Shown: positions 24,079 to 33,864, counted from the first letter of the stretch. The stretch: 64,000 nucleotides of DNA from CAZJRQ01 sp964548535 (GCA_964548535.1 CAZJRQ010000005.1:1-64000); one strand, 5' to 3'. Notes: generated by a model from the letters alone, not told the origin. Translations and numbers: made by a program.

Positions 24079-24540
24079 TTGAAAACCAAAGTCCCATTTA
24101 CAATGTTACAAATAGCGATTACTACTGTTGAGATTTTTCTTTTAGCACTTTGCATTTTCAGTGATTTTTTTCTCTTATATATAAGTGATGATTATAAAGG
24201 CTATGGCAAGCTAGTTTTCAATGCTTTTTTGTGTATTGCAGTGTTGATTATTTCTGTTTTGTTAATATTTAAACCGTCATTAACACGATTTGTCGCACTG
24301 AAAGCTAACGACGAGAAAAGTCTTTTGCCGGCATTGTCAGCAATAAGAACATACTTGTGTTTTATATCTTTAGATGTAGCACTAGTTCTTTTGATAACGG
24401 TGGCAGGTGCATTGTTTTTGGAAGATGCTATATACTATATTATGGTAACTGCTCCCGTTGTTTTTATAATAGGAGTAGTTAAATACATATTTGATATTCG
24501 CAAAATCGGTGTGGATTCAAGTGATGAATCTGCTAAGTAA
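24079..24540 (+). CDS. Four-helix membrane protein, DUF2975-like
   Basis: A 153-residue protein with four hydrophobic segments (TTVEIFLLALCIFSDFFLLY, NAFLCIAVLIISVLLIF, CFISLDVALVLLITVAGALF, YIMVTAPVVFIIGVVKYIF). The layout resembles DUF2975 proteins, although the helix-turn-helix gene that usually follows them is absent. The start is a TTG immediately after the aminotransferase stop, with only a weak GGTGA site, so translation is likely coupled. Its role is unknown. Confidence 0.65.
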   Translation: MKTKVPFTMLQIAITTVEIFLLALCIFSDFFLLYISDDYKGYGKLVFNAFLCIAVLIISVLLIFKPSLTRFVALKANDEKSLLPALSAIRTYLCFISLDVALVLLITVAGALFLEDAIYYIMVTAPVVFIIGVVKYIFDIRKIGVDSSDESAK

Positions 24541-24561
24541 ATTTTTATTGGAGGGTTAATA

Positions 24562-25563
24562 ATGTCAGATGAGAAGAAGTTAATTTTCAGCGGAATTCAG
24601 CCAACAGGTACATTTACATTAGGAAATTACTTGGGCGCAGTAAAAAACTGGTCACCTTTGCAGGAAGAGTATAATTGTGTGTATTCAATTGTTGATTTGC
24701 ACGCAATCACAGTAAAGCAGGATCCTGTAAAACTTAGACAAAATTCAATGCGTGCTTATGCACTTTTGCAAGCTTGTGGACTTGATCCTAAAAAGTCGGT
24801 TTTGTTTTTCCAAAGTCATAACAAGTGTCATGCAGAGCTTAGCTGGGTTTTGAGCTGTTCAACTCAGTTTGGTGAGCTTACAAGGATGACACAGTTCAAA
24901 GATAAATCAGCTAAACACGCTGACAATATCAATGCTGGTTTGTTTACATATCCAGTGCTTATGGCGGCTGATATTTTAGCTTATAATGCTGATTTAGTTC
25001 CAATTGGAATAGACCAAAAACAGCACCTTGAGCTTGCCAGAAATATTGCACAGAGATTTAATCAGAGATATGGTGATTTCTTCACATTGCCAGAGCCTTA
25101 TATTCCAGAAACTGGTGAAAAGGTAATGTCGCTTCAAGAACCGACTAAGAAGATGTCAAAATCTGATGAAAATCCTAATGCTACAATTTTGATTTTGGAT
25201 GATAAGGATACAATTATTAGAAAGTTCAAAAGAGCAGTTACTGATTCTGATTCTGAAGTTAGATATGCAGAAGGCAAGGACGGAATTAATAATCTTATGA
25301 CAATCTATTCTGTTGTAACTGGAAAGAGTTTTGACGAAATAGAATCTGAGTTCGCGGGTAAGGGTTATGGTGATTTTAAGCTTGCTGTTGGTGAATCTGT
25401 AGCTGACCATCTTGCACCTGTTAGAAATAAGTTCGACGAGCTTATTAATGACAAAGCGTATTTAAAGGAATGTTATATCGACGGTGCTCAAAAGGCTGAG
25501 AGAATAACTCAAAAGGTAGTTTCAAAGGTATATCGCAAGGTTGGCTTTGTGGATGCTAGATAA
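24562..25563 (+). CDS. trpS: Tryptophan--tRNA ligase
   Basis: A 333-residue class I synthetase. The N-terminal SGIQPTGTFTLGNYLGAV carries the HIGH-like TLGN motif, PVLMAADILAYNADLVPIG gives the Trp/ATP pocket, DQKQHLELARNIAQRFN follows and KKMSKSDENP is the KMSKS loop. The length fits bacterial TrpS. It charges tRNA-Trp in the cytosol. GGAGGG precedes ATG. Confidence 0.96.
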   Translation: MSDEKKLIFSGIQPTGTFTLGNYLGAVKNWSPLQEEYNCVYSIVDLHAITVKQDPVKLRQNSMRAYALLQACGLDPKKSVLFFQSHNKCHAELSWVLSCSTQFGELTRMTQFKDKSAKHADNINAGLFTYPVLMAADILAYNADLVPIGIDQKQHLELARNIAQRFNQRYGDFFTLPEPYIPETGEKVMSLQEPTKKMSKSDENPNATILILDDKDTIIRKFKRAVTDSDSEVRYAEGKDGINNLMTIYSVVTGKSFDEIESEFAGKGYGDFKLAVGESVADHLAPVRNKFDELINDKAYLKECYIDGAQKAERITQKVVSKVYRKVGFVDAR

Positions 25564-25595
25564 GTGAGTTTCATAAAGTGAAAGGGAATCGTGCA

Positions 25596-28400
25596 ATGAA
25601 AAAAGCTCTTTTTTTAGACACTACTCGAGAAATAAAGCATTCATTTGGAAGATTTCTTTCTATACTATTAATTGTGGCTTTAGGCTGTGGATTTTTTGCA
25701 GGACTTAAAGCCACTATGCCTGATATGATAGATACAGCGTCGGATTATTTTATTGATAATAATTTGATGGATTATAAGCTTATGTCAGGTATTGGAATTA
25801 AATCTGAGGATGTTCAGGCTGTTAGAAAAGCTGACGGCGTTAATGGCGTTGCACCTGGATATTCAAGGGATGTTTATTATCGTTATGATAATCAAAATTG
25901 TGTTTTAAAGGTAATGTCTTTTAATGTAAATAAGGCTCAAGATGACAAAAATAATCTAAACAAGCCTGTTTTAATTGAGGGAAGAATGCCCGAAAAATCT
26001 GGTGAATGTGTAATTGAAGTCAAAATGTCTACTCCTGATACTTTTAAAATAGGCAATGAAATTTCAATTGAATCACCTTATGAAAATGAGGATATTTCAG
26101 ATGTATTTGCAAATGACACGTTTGAAATTGTCGGTATAGTTACGTCACCGCTTTATATTGGATATGAGCGTGATGCAACTAATATCGGCAACGGAAAGGT
26201 GCTTAGTAATATATTTGTTTTAGAAGAAGAATTTGTGCTTGATTATTATAGCGAAATGTATATAACTTTTGATGGGCTTGATGATTATGATCCTTTTTCT
26301 GACGAATATAAGAATGCTGTAGACGATAAGAAAAAATCAGCTGTTACAGCATTTGAAAATAGTGTTAATTCTAGATATGAAAAATTACTTGATGATGCTA
26401 ATGAGAAAATTCAAGATGCTCAGACAAAAGCGGATACATTGGAGAAAATGCTAGCAAGTGATGTTGAACAGCTGTTATTAATGCAAGAGAGTGTCACAAA
26501 ACAGCTTGAGGATACTAAAAAGCAGTATGATGAAATTTCAGATGAAGATGGTGCAAAGAAATATGTGTTGAAATCTGAAATTGGAAAGACCGAAGAAAAT
26601 TTGGAATTGCTAAGCGGACTTATATCTGCCAAGAAAAATGATAATCAGACAGCGATAAGTGAGTATGAGAATGAGCTTTCGGAGGCTAGAAATCAAATAA
26701 GTGATTCAAGTAAACAGCTTGAAAACATAAAAAGTCCAAAGGTTTATGAGTTTGATAGATTTTCAAACTCTGACTATAGTTCTTATAAAAATGATAGCAC
26801 TAAGGTTGATGCTGTTGCAAAGGTTTTCCCAGTGTTTTTCATATTAATTGCAGCATTAGTTTGTTTGACTACTATGACTAGAATGGTGGAAGAGCAGCGT
26901 ATTCAAATTGGCACATATAAAGCTCTCGGATATTCGTCATGGTCAATTTTGTCGAAATATTTGGCCTATGCAGCACTTGCGTCGGTTATTGGCAGCAGTG
27001 TTGGTACAACAATAGGAATGCAAATATTTCCGAAAATCATTTACAACAGCTACAAAATAATGTATAATATACCTGAGATAAATACGCCTTTTAAGCTGTC
27101 CTATATGGTTTTGTGCATGCTAGTGTCGCTGATTTGTATATGCTCAGCGGTGGTTTATAGCTGCATCATGGAATTAAAAGCTCAGCCATCGCAGCTTTTG
27201 AGGTCAAAACCTCCTGCAAAGGGTAAGCGGGTTTTTCTGGAAAATGTACCGTTTATTTGGAAAAGACTTGATTTTTTGGCTAAGGTAACAGTAAGAAATC
27301 TGTTTAGATATAAAAAGAGATTTCTTATGACTATTATTGGAGTCGCTGGTTGTACTGCGTTAATTATTGCTGGCTTTGGTTTGAAATATTCGATAAAATC
27401 AATAGCAGACAAGCAGTTCAATGAGATAACTGTCTATGACGCGTCGATTGTACTTACTGGCGAAACATCTAAAGAACGAGAAGAACAGCAAGAAAAACTT
27501 GTGAATTATAAAGATGTGAAAAGTAGTATGGCAGTCCAGTTGCTTGATGCGACTGCTGAAAAAAACGGTGAAAATCAATCTGTAACATTGACAGTACCAG
27601 AAAATATCGATGAGTTTGAAAAGTATATCATAATGCGTGATGTAAAAACAAATGAAATTTTAAATCTAAATGACAATCAAGTGATTATAACTGAAAAATT
27701 GGCACAAAAGCTTAATGTGAAAATTGGTGATACCTTTACAATTAAAACAGCCGATAAAACCGATCAAGTGGTCAAAATTGGTGATGTTGTGAAAAATTAC
27801 GCAATGCATTTTGTATTTATGTCACCTGAGCTTTTTAGCGAACTTTATGGCAGTAATCCAAATTACAATATTGCATTTTTGAACATTGATGAAAATGCTG
27901 ATCATAATAAATTTAAAGAAAAGTTGGTTGAAGATAATTATCTTGGCGTGTCATTTAAAGATGACAATAGTGAGAATTTTTATAATTCAATTGACAGCCT
28001 AGATTCGGTTGTGTTTTTACTTGTCTTTTGTGCAGGATTTCTTGCAGTAATAGTGCTTTATAATCTTGCAAATATAAATATCACAGAGCGTGTACGTGAG
28101 ATTGCGACGATAAAAGTACTAGGATTTTATGATAATGAAACGTCAGCGTATATTTATCGCGAAAACATAATTTCTACAATACTTGGAATTTTGGTTGGAC
28201 TTGTACTTGGAAAAACACTTCACTATTTTGTTGTTATCACGACTGAGATAGATAATGTAATGTTTAACCGCGAATTAATTTGGTGGTCATGTTTATTCGG
28301 TGCTGGTCTTACAATATTGTTTTCGCTAGCAGTGAATGTAGTTTTACATTTCAAATTGAAAAAGATTGACATGGTTGAATCACTCAAATCTGTTGAGTAG
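25596..28400 (+). CDS. FtsX-like ABC transporter permease with a large coiled-coil ectodomain
   Basis: A 934-residue membrane protein. One helix near residue 20 (RFLSILLIVALGCGFFAGL) precedes an external MacB-PCD-like domain with a charged coiled coil (residues about 255-380, rich in Glu/Lys/Gln). Then come two FtsX domains of three to four helices each (FPVFFILIAALVCLTTMTRM with YKALGYSS, and AVIVLYNLANINITERVREI with IKVLGFY). No ATPase gene is adjacent, unlike most systems. ATG 25596 follows AAAGGGA. The substrate is unknown; lipid or lipoprotein handling is typical of the family. Confidence 0.85.
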   Translation: MKKALFLDTTREIKHSFGRFLSILLIVALGCGFFAGLKATMPDMIDTASDYFIDNNLMDYKLMSGIGIKSEDVQAVRKADGVNGVAPGYSRDVYYRYDNQNCVLKVMSFNVNKAQDDKNNLNKPVLIEGRMPEKSGECVIEVKMSTPDTFKIGNEISIESPYENEDISDVFANDTFEIVGIVTSPLYIGYERDATNIGNGKVLSNIFVLEEEFVLDYYSEMYITFDGLDDYDPFSDEYKNAVDDKKKSAVTAFENSVNSRYEKLLDDANEKIQDAQTKADTLEKMLASDVEQLLLMQESVTKQLEDTKKQYDEISDEDGAKKYVLKSEIGKTEENLELLSGLISAKKNDNQTAISEYENELSEARNQISDSSKQLENIKSPKVYEFDRFSNSDYSSYKNDSTKVDAVAKVFPVFFILIAALVCLTTMTRMVEEQRIQIGTYKALGYSSWSILSKYLAYAALASVIGSSVGTTIGMQIFPKIIYNSYKIMYNIPEINTPFKLSYMVLCMLVSLICICSAVVYSCIMELKAQPSQLLRSKPPAKGKRVFLENVPFIWKRLDFLAKVTVRNLFRYKKRFLMTIIGVAGCTALIIAGFGLKYSIKSIADKQFNEITVYDASIVLTGETSKEREEQQEKLVNYKDVKSSMAVQLLDATAEKNGENQSVTLTVPENIDEFEKYIIMRDVKTNEILNLNDNQVIITEKLAQKLNVKIGDTFTIKTADKTDQVVKIGDVVKNYAMHFVFMSPELFSELYGSNPNYNIAFLNIDENADHNKFKEKLVEDNYLGVSFKDDNSENFYNSIDSLDSVVFLLVFCAGFLAVIVLYNLANINITERVREIATIKVLGFYDNETSAYIYRENIISTILGILVGLVLGKTLHYFVVITTEIDNVMFNRELIWWSCLFGAGLTILFSLAVNVVLHFKLKKIDMVESLKSVE

Positions 28401-28418
28401 AATAATTGGAGGTTTTTT

Positions 28419-28598
28419 ATGGAAGAGAACAAAAAGGTAAAAACAAATATCTGGGCATTACTTTCAATGTTTTGGTTCGGCGTTGTGGTGGGATTTTTTA
28501 TTTCACCAATTAAAAAAGGTATTTACGCAGGAAATAATAGCACATATAATGGAACATATGAAGAAAAATCAGTAAGACCAATAAAATCGGCAAAATAA
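28419..28598 (+). CDS. Small single-span membrane protein, 59 residues
   Basis: A 59-residue protein. A charged start (MEENKKVKTNIW), one transmembrane helix (ALLSMFWFGVVVGFFISP, residues about 13-30) and a hydrophilic tail (KKGIYAGNNSTYNGTY). A strong GGAGG site lies seven bases before ATG, and the gene sits 18 bases after the FtsX-like permease, so it is probably a partner or chaperone of that protein. It is not a known family to me. Confidence 0.65.
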   Translation: MEENKKVKTNIWALLSMFWFGVVVGFFISPIKKGIYAGNNSTYNGTYEEKSVRPIKSAK

Positions 28599-28623
28599 AT
28601 TTTATTAGGAAAGGTAAGTTTTT

Positions 28624-29718
28624 ATGAAATTAGGTATGGTAGGTTTACCAAATGTCGGAAAATCAACACTTTTTAATGCGTTGACGAATGCAGGAGCAGA
28701 GTCTGCAAACTATCCGTTTTGTACAATTGAACCAAATGTTGGAGTAGTTTCAGTACCTGACGAGCGTTTGGAAAAGTTAAAGGAAATGTATGATTCAAAG
28801 AAATTAATTCCTGCAACACTTGAATTTGTCGACATCGCGGGTTTAGTTAAGGGCGCGTCAAAAGGAGAGGGACTTGGCAACAAGTTTCTTGCAAATATTC
28901 GTGAGGTTGATGCAATAGTTCATGTTGTTAGATGTTTTGAAGATGAAAATATTATTCACGTTGACGGAGAAATTAATCCATTGCGTGATATTGAAACTAT
29001 TGATCTTGAATTGATTTTTTCTGATGTTGAGCTTATTGATCGCAAAATTGATCGTACTAAGAAGGCATCTAAAGGTGATAAATCATTATTGTCTGCTATA
29101 GATTTTCTTGAAAAGCTAAAAGCGCATCTTGAATCTGGAAAGCCAGCAAGAGGTTTTGATATGACTGAGGAAGAACTTGAAATACTTAAAGAAACTCCGT
29201 TGCTTTCATTAAAACCAGTGATTTATGCTGCAAATATGTGCGAAGAAGATTTTACAAATAATATTGATTCTAATTCAAACTATAAGCTTGTGTGCGAGCT
29301 TGCACAAAAAGAGAGCAGTGCTGTTTTCCCAATCTGTGCTCAAATAGAGTCAGAAATTGCTGATATGTCTGATGAAGATAAGTCAATGTTTTTGTCGGAA
29401 CTTGGTCTTGAAATTTCAGGACTTAACCGTATTATCAAAGAGGGCTACTCGTTGCTAGGATTGATATCATACCTAACAGCAGGACCTGAGGAGGTTCGTG
29501 CTTGGACGATTACTGAAGGTACAAAAGCACCTCAGGCAGCAGGAAAAATACATACTGATTTTGAAAAAGGCTTTATTCGTGCTGAAATTGTTTCTTATGA
29601 TGACTTGATGAATTTAGGAACAATGGCTGCAGCAAAGGAAAAAGGACTTGTGAGATTAGAAGGCAAGGACTATGTTGTTGCTGATGGTGATGTTATTCTG
29701 TTTAGATTTAACGTTTAA
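28624..29718 (+). CDS. ychF: Redox-regulated ATPase/GTPase YchF
   Basis: A 364-residue Obg-family protein. G1 GLPNVGKST, G3 DIAGLVKGASKGEGLG, a central helical insert and a C-terminal TGS domain (TAGPEEVRAWTITEGTKAPQ, ADGDVILFRFNV). YchF binds ribosomes and hydrolyses ATP; in E. coli it damps the oxidative stress response. The G4 motif is NMCEED instead of NKxD, as is usual for ATP-preferring YchF. AAAGG precedes ATG and a strong terminator follows. Confidence 0.96.
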   Translation: MKLGMVGLPNVGKSTLFNALTNAGAESANYPFCTIEPNVGVVSVPDERLEKLKEMYDSKKLIPATLEFVDIAGLVKGASKGEGLGNKFLANIREVDAIVHVVRCFEDENIIHVDGEINPLRDIETIDLELIFSDVELIDRKIDRTKKASKGDKSLLSAIDFLEKLKAHLESGKPARGFDMTEEELEILKETPLLSLKPVIYAANMCEEDFTNNIDSNSNYKLVCELAQKESSAVFPICAQIESEIADMSDEDKSMFLSELGLEISGLNRIIKEGYSLLGLISYLTAGPEEVRAWTITEGTKAPQAAGKIHTDFEKGFIRAEIVSYDDLMNLGTMAAAKEKGLVRLEGKDYVVADGDVILFRFNV

Positions 29719-29744
29719 TAAATTTATTTGCAATAAGCAAAATT

Positions 29745-29776
29745 AACCCCGTATTCATTTCGAATACGGGGTTTTT
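29745..29776. terminator. Strong terminator between ychF and the glucosaminidase gene
   Basis: AACCCCGTATTC pairs perfectly with GAATACGGGGTT around five bases. The T run is on the plus side; it also stands at the end of the converging minus-strand gene. Confidence 0.88.
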
Positions 29777-29788
29777 ACATCTAAACAT

Positions 29789-31585
29789 TTAGAATTTATT
29801 GATTTTGCCAGCAACGTACTGAAGAATTGTCAGAGCATCAACAATGTCGACCTTTCCGTTCTTGTCAACATCAGCACGCTTTTTCTCGGCGTCAGTTAGT
29901 TTTAAACTACCAGCATTATACTTCATTACTGTAAGAGCGTCAACTACATCAATTTTTCCGTCGCCGTTGACATCACCTAATTCTAGAGAGTTACTTCCTT
30001 CTTTTCGCGTAATGCTTAGTGTGTACGTTCGTACAGCGCCGCTAGCGGCCTTTACATTAACCTTAACAGTGTTTTTTCCGACATTCAAATTAACTTTTCC
30101 AGCGCCAGAAATAGTAGCATAATTTGATAAAGCATTTGCATTTACTGTTACAGAAGAAACGCTGTTGTCCACTGTAAGTGAGTATGAAGTTGTGTATTTA
30201 TCAAAGTTTGGTGAAACTTTTTGACCTGAAACTGTTAGAGACTTGAGTAAATTGTTGTTGTCGCCAGTGCTTGTAGGCTTTGGAAATTGAGTAGTCGGCA
30301 TATCCTTGTAAACAGGAATTTTAAACTCCATCGCGGAATTTAGTACATCGCTTGAATATGCATTTTTAAGTGAAACAGCCTCGTTAGCTTGACCGAAAAT
30401 ACAAGTCATGTACTGATGATAATAATATCCATTACCTCCGTCAACAACATCGAATTTCTGTAAGTAAAGAGTATCCTGCTCCTTGGTGATGTAACCAGTT
30501 CCTAAGAACTTTCCGCCACCAGTGATTGATTTATATTGATTTGTCCAAGGTAAGTTATATGTAGGATTTGTAGTCTTTGCATACTTGCATCCCATTTCAG
30601 CAGCAGTCATCGTTGATGTAGCATATGCTTGAATATTAAAGAAATTGAAGTAGTTTTCATATCCTTTTACAGTACCCAAAGACTGTGGTGCGCCGTTTAC
30701 GCCTTGTTCATTTCTGCATCTAGCTGCAAGATGATAAGGAGAAACTCCAGAAGCTTTAGCAGCATCCATAAAAGTTTGAGCATAAGAATAAGTTTTTCCT
30801 GTATCAGGCGCAACATAATTGCCGCTCATAAAAGTATTCTTTAGGATTGCTTGTACACCTTGAATGTTATGTACATTTTTATTATACGAAAGATTTTCAA
30901 ACATAAAGATGTATGTATCATCAAGGAAATTTCTAGGATCCATATAATAGCTTACAACCTGTTCTGATGCCGCAACCCATGAACCATCAAGACCGTACCA
31001 ATATCCACCGTCAAAATTGTATGCACCTTTTTCCATAGACTTCCAAGACGCTAATGCTGAACCGTGAACTAAACTTCTTCCGATTACCATTTGCTCTTTT
31101 AGTGCAGTATCCCAAGTCATTGTAAGGTGCTGCGCTTTAAAAATCCAGTTTGGATGCTGTTTATGAAGCTGTCTTAGAGCTGGTTTGTAGCTTTCAGGAA
31201 ATTTTTGATCATTTAGATATTTCTCAAAATCAGAATCACTAGTACCTGCGCCATTCGAAGAACCGCCTGATGAATTTGAAGAATCGGTTATCTCTATATA
31301 AGTAGCAGAAACATATCCGCTCTTTGAACTTCCTGATTGGCTATAAGATATCTTGTACCATTTTGCACCGTCAGATGTATTAACAGTATCATTTATCGTC
31401 ACTACAGTACCGTAAGAAATGCTGCCAACTTTTGAATATGACGTTCCTGCACCAGAGCGAACGTTTAAAGTGTCGGCCGTACATTTACCAGTCTGTGCAG
31501 CTGATACTGGTATCACACTGAATAGTACAGAAAATAGTAAAATTAATGCTGTTAAAAAAGAAGTTCTTTTGTAATATTTAGTCAA
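29789..31585 (-). CDS. Secreted glucosaminidase (GH73-like) with SH3b, cadherin-like and dockerin domains
   Basis: A 598-residue exported protein. Signal peptide 1-30; SH3b domain about 31-98 (TLNVRSGAGTSYSKVGSI); Ser/Gly linker; catalytic domain about 120-410, similar to LytD/GH73 endo-N-acetylglucosaminidases (ARCRNEQGVNG carries the likely catalytic Glu); a cadherin-like beta domain about 430-525; and a type I-like dockerin at the end with two calcium loops (DVNGDGKIDVVD, DVDKNGKVDIVD). It probably cleaves peptidoglycan and docks to a cohesin protein. The start is TTG after GAGGTG. Confidence 0.9.
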   Translation of the reverse strand: MTKYYKRTSFLTALILLFSVLFSVIPVSAAQTGKCTADTLNVRSGAGTSYSKVGSISYGTVVTINDTVNTSDGAKWYKISYSQSGSSKSGYVSATYIEITDSSNSSGGSSNGAGTSDSDFEKYLNDQKFPESYKPALRQLHKQHPNWIFKAQHLTMTWDTALKEQMVIGRSLVHGSALASWKSMEKGAYNFDGGYWYGLDGSWVAASEQVVSYYMDPRNFLDDTYIFMFENLSYNKNVHNIQGVQAILKNTFMSGNYVAPDTGKTYSYAQTFMDAAKASGVSPYHLAARCRNEQGVNGAPQSLGTVKGYENYFNFFNIQAYATSTMTAAEMGCKYAKTTNPTYNLPWTNQYKSITGGGKFLGTGYITKEQDTLYLQKFDVVDGGNGYYYHQYMTCIFGQANEAVSLKNAYSSDVLNSAMEFKIPVYKDMPTTQFPKPTSTGDNNNLLKSLTVSGQKVSPNFDKYTTSYSLTVDNSVSSVTVNANALSNYATISGAGKVNLNVGKNTVKVNVKAASGAVRTYTLSITRKEGSNSLELGDVNGDGKIDVVDALTVMKYNAGSLKLTDAEKKRADVDKNGKVDIVDALTILQYVAGKINKF

Positions 31586-31635
31586 AATTCACACCTCACC
31601 AATAATAATTGTCATTTTATAAGTTATCATTATTT

Positions 31636-31665
31636 ATTATAAGACATATAGGGGCACTTTGTCAA
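31636..31665 (-). promoter_or_regulatory. Sigma-A promoter of the dockerin glucosaminidase
   Basis: On the minus strand TTGACA (31660-31665) and TATAAT (31636-31641) are 18 bases apart. The gap to the next gene also holds the divergent promoter at 31834 and nothing else clear. Confidence 0.78.
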
Positions 31666-31833
31666 GTCTGTTTTATTCATTTATTTTTTACATTTGATGA
31701 TAATCGAAAAATTACAATTTTGTTACAACCACAAACCTAATTGTAACCAAGCTTTGCAGGTTTTTTATGCATTATGATTTTTAAAATCACAAAATCCCCA
31801 AATTTTCACCAGTTTTTTTCGACATATTGCCTA

Positions 31834-31862
31834 TTGACTAATTCTTACACACATGTTATAAT
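31834..31862 (+). promoter_or_regulatory. Sigma-A promoter of the cohesin-like surface protein
   Basis: TTGACT (31834-31839) and TATAAT (31857-31862) are 17 bases apart, giving a leader of about 155 bases before ATG 32025. Confidence 0.75.
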
Positions 31863-32024
31863 TCATTTACTAACTGTAACTTTTGTTATTGTTTTTATAT
31901 ATTAAAATGGTTATTCATTGGTTAAGTCTTTTAATTAATGCGTTTTAGTAGAGTTATGGAAATATTAAATGAAAGATTTTACAATTATGATAGACGGAAT
32001 ATAAAAAAACAGGAGGGTTTCACA

Positions 32025-33719
32025 ATGAAGCTAAAAGTCAACAAAATCGCTTTGTCAATTGCTACAGCAGCTTTAATGGTAACATCAATTTTATCAACAG
32101 TTTCATCAGCAGCAACTACAAACGAAATTACTCTAAAACACGATAAATCTGCAGCTAAGCCAGGAGATAATATCAACATAAATGTTGGTTACATACCTGA
32201 TAATATAGGTGTAGCGGGATTTACGATTAATCTGTATTACGATGCAGATAAGGTAGATGTTTATGTGCCAAGCGATGCTGAGATGAAATCTAAATATGAT
32301 GTTGGAAGTGATTTTTCAGTTATAACAAATTATAAAGCTTCTGAGGGTGTAGTTCGAATTGTTGGTGCAAACTTGATGAGTACTAACATTACAAACTCAA
32401 CTGATATTTCGCTGGTAACATTTACTGTGAAAAGTGGTGCTACGGGTGATATTAAGTTTTGGACAGATGTAGAAAGCATGGTTAAATCAACTGATTCGGG
32501 TTATCAGAATACTCCATATTCTGCTCCAACCGCAAAATCTCCTATTATTGTAAAGAGTCAGAATGATACAACAACTTCAACAACTACGACAACAACGAAA
32601 GCGACGACTACTTCAAATGCCACTGAAACTTCAAAGGTAACTTCAACTTCTAAAGCACCTGAAACAACTGCTCAAACAACATCTGAGAGCAAAGTAAGTA
32701 GTTCAAGTGCAGTAACAACTGAGAAAACAACTACTTCTCAAAAACCAGCAACTTCTACAGAAAAAACTACAACTACTACAAAAGCACCTGAAACAACGGC
32801 TAATACAACTACCTCTGCTCCAGCGGCTACAACTGCTCCTGAAACAACTACAACAGCAATAATCACTGAGGCGGATGGAGATAGCATTTTTAATTACATT
32901 CAGGGTGAAAATGACTACAATTCGGAAGAGCCAGTTAATTTTTATTTTGATATTAAGGATTACATAACTGATTATGACACCAACTATGATGTTAAGGTGA
33001 ACATTTCAACTACTGGCAGTGTAAACGGCGGTATTGGAATGATAAGCAATGGTATTTGGCAGTCGCAAGGATTTAAAACTCATGGTGCTACACAAGATAC
33101 TTGGACATATGAGAACATCAATCCAAATACGCTTAGCAGTAAAATTGCAGTTCAGCTTTATTTCCTAAAAGCTGATTCTGAGTTCAATATTACTTCAATA
33201 GAAGTATCACCAGTAGCAATAATTGATGATAACTTTGAGGATGATAAAAACTCTTCTAATGTTGGAGAGCAAAACCCTTCTGATAATGAAGATAATAATC
33301 AGGATAATGCCAATGATTCTGATGATAGTAAAACTGAAAATGATGATTCAAGTGTAGCAGATACTGATACAACTTCAAAAACTGATAGCGAAAATGACAG
33401 CAAGGATGACACAAATTCTGGCATAGATAGCAAAGATGACAGCAAGAATGATACATCGTCAAATACTGATGATAGCAGTTCAGTAAACACTTCTGATTCG
33501 AAAAATGATAGTTCAGAGGTCGAAAATGCTGTGCTTCACGCTCAGCAGCAGGCAGATAAGAATTCAAGCTCATCATCAGCTGATAAAAATCCATCAACAG
33601 GTTCTAGTCAGGCAAATGTTATTCGCAATATAATCATGGTGGCTAGCTTAGCAGAAATTGCTTGGTCAATATTTGTTGTAATCTACAACAATGCTAACAG
33701 AAAAAAAGAAAATAATTAA
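32025..33719 (+). CDS. Cohesin-like, wall-anchored surface protein
   Basis: A 564-residue exported protein. Signal peptide 1-29. Residues about 32-178 form a cohesin-like beta sandwich (AAKPGDNININVGYI, VAGFTINLYYDADKVDVY, ISLVTFTVKSGATGDIKFWT). A Thr-rich linker spans about 181-280. A second beta domain spans about 285-395 (NFYFDIKDYITDYD, NGIWQSQGFKTHG), perhaps a binding module. A long Asp/Ser/Asn linker, then NPSTG near residue 522, a hydrophobic helix and a Lys/Arg tail form a sortase-type sorting signal. AGGAGGG decides ATG 32025. Its neighbour is a dockerin protein. Confidence 0.8.
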   Translation: MKLKVNKIALSIATAALMVTSILSTVSSAATTNEITLKHDKSAAKPGDNININVGYIPDNIGVAGFTINLYYDADKVDVYVPSDAEMKSKYDVGSDFSVITNYKASEGVVRIVGANLMSTNITNSTDISLVTFTVKSGATGDIKFWTDVESMVKSTDSGYQNTPYSAPTAKSPIIVKSQNDTTTSTTTTTTKATTTSNATETSKVTSTSKAPETTAQTTSESKVSSSSAVTTEKTTTSQKPATSTEKTTTTTKAPETTANTTTSAPAATTAPETTTTAIITEADGDSIFNYIQGENDYNSEEPVNFYFDIKDYITDYDTNYDVKVNISTTGSVNGGIGMISNGIWQSQGFKTHGATQDTWTYENINPNTLSSKIAVQLYFLKADSEFNITSIEVSPVAIIDDNFEDDKNSSNVGEQNPSDNEDNNQDNANDSDDSKTENDDSSVADTDTTSKTDSENDSKDDTNSGIDSKDDSKNDTSSNTDDSSSVNTSDSKNDSSEVENAVLHAQQQADKNSSSSSADKNPSTGSSQANVIRNIIMVASLAEIAWSIFVVIYNNANRKKENN

Positions 33720-33758
33720 ATTTTAGAACATCTTTCAGTAGATGTTTAGCTGATAAAA

Positions 33759-33797
33759 TGTCCTCGTATTCTTTGTGAATATGGGGGCGTTTTTTGT
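33759..33797 (+). terminator. Terminator of the cohesin-like gene
   Basis: CCTCGTATTC pairs with GAATATGGGG (one G-U) around TTTGT and is followed by GCGTTTTTT. Confidence 0.65.
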
Positions 33798-33864
33798 ATA
33801 TCATATTATATCTGCTTAATCAGAAATAATAGCCGAGCAGTCGGTATAGTAATTATTTTATAAT

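Noticed and set aside
29844..30122. Plus-strand open frame over the dockerin and beta-domain region
   Set aside because: It is the reverse shadow of a well-supported gene, has no ribosome site and no family features.
32560..32880. Repeated ACA/ACT triplets resembling a repeat array
   Set aside because: They encode a Thr-rich linker in a secreted protein; there are no spacers or palindromic repeats, so it is not CRISPR.
33256..33597. Two minus-strand open frames rich in Tyr, His and Leu
   Set aside because: They are shadows of the Asp/Ser/Asn linker codons of the wall protein.
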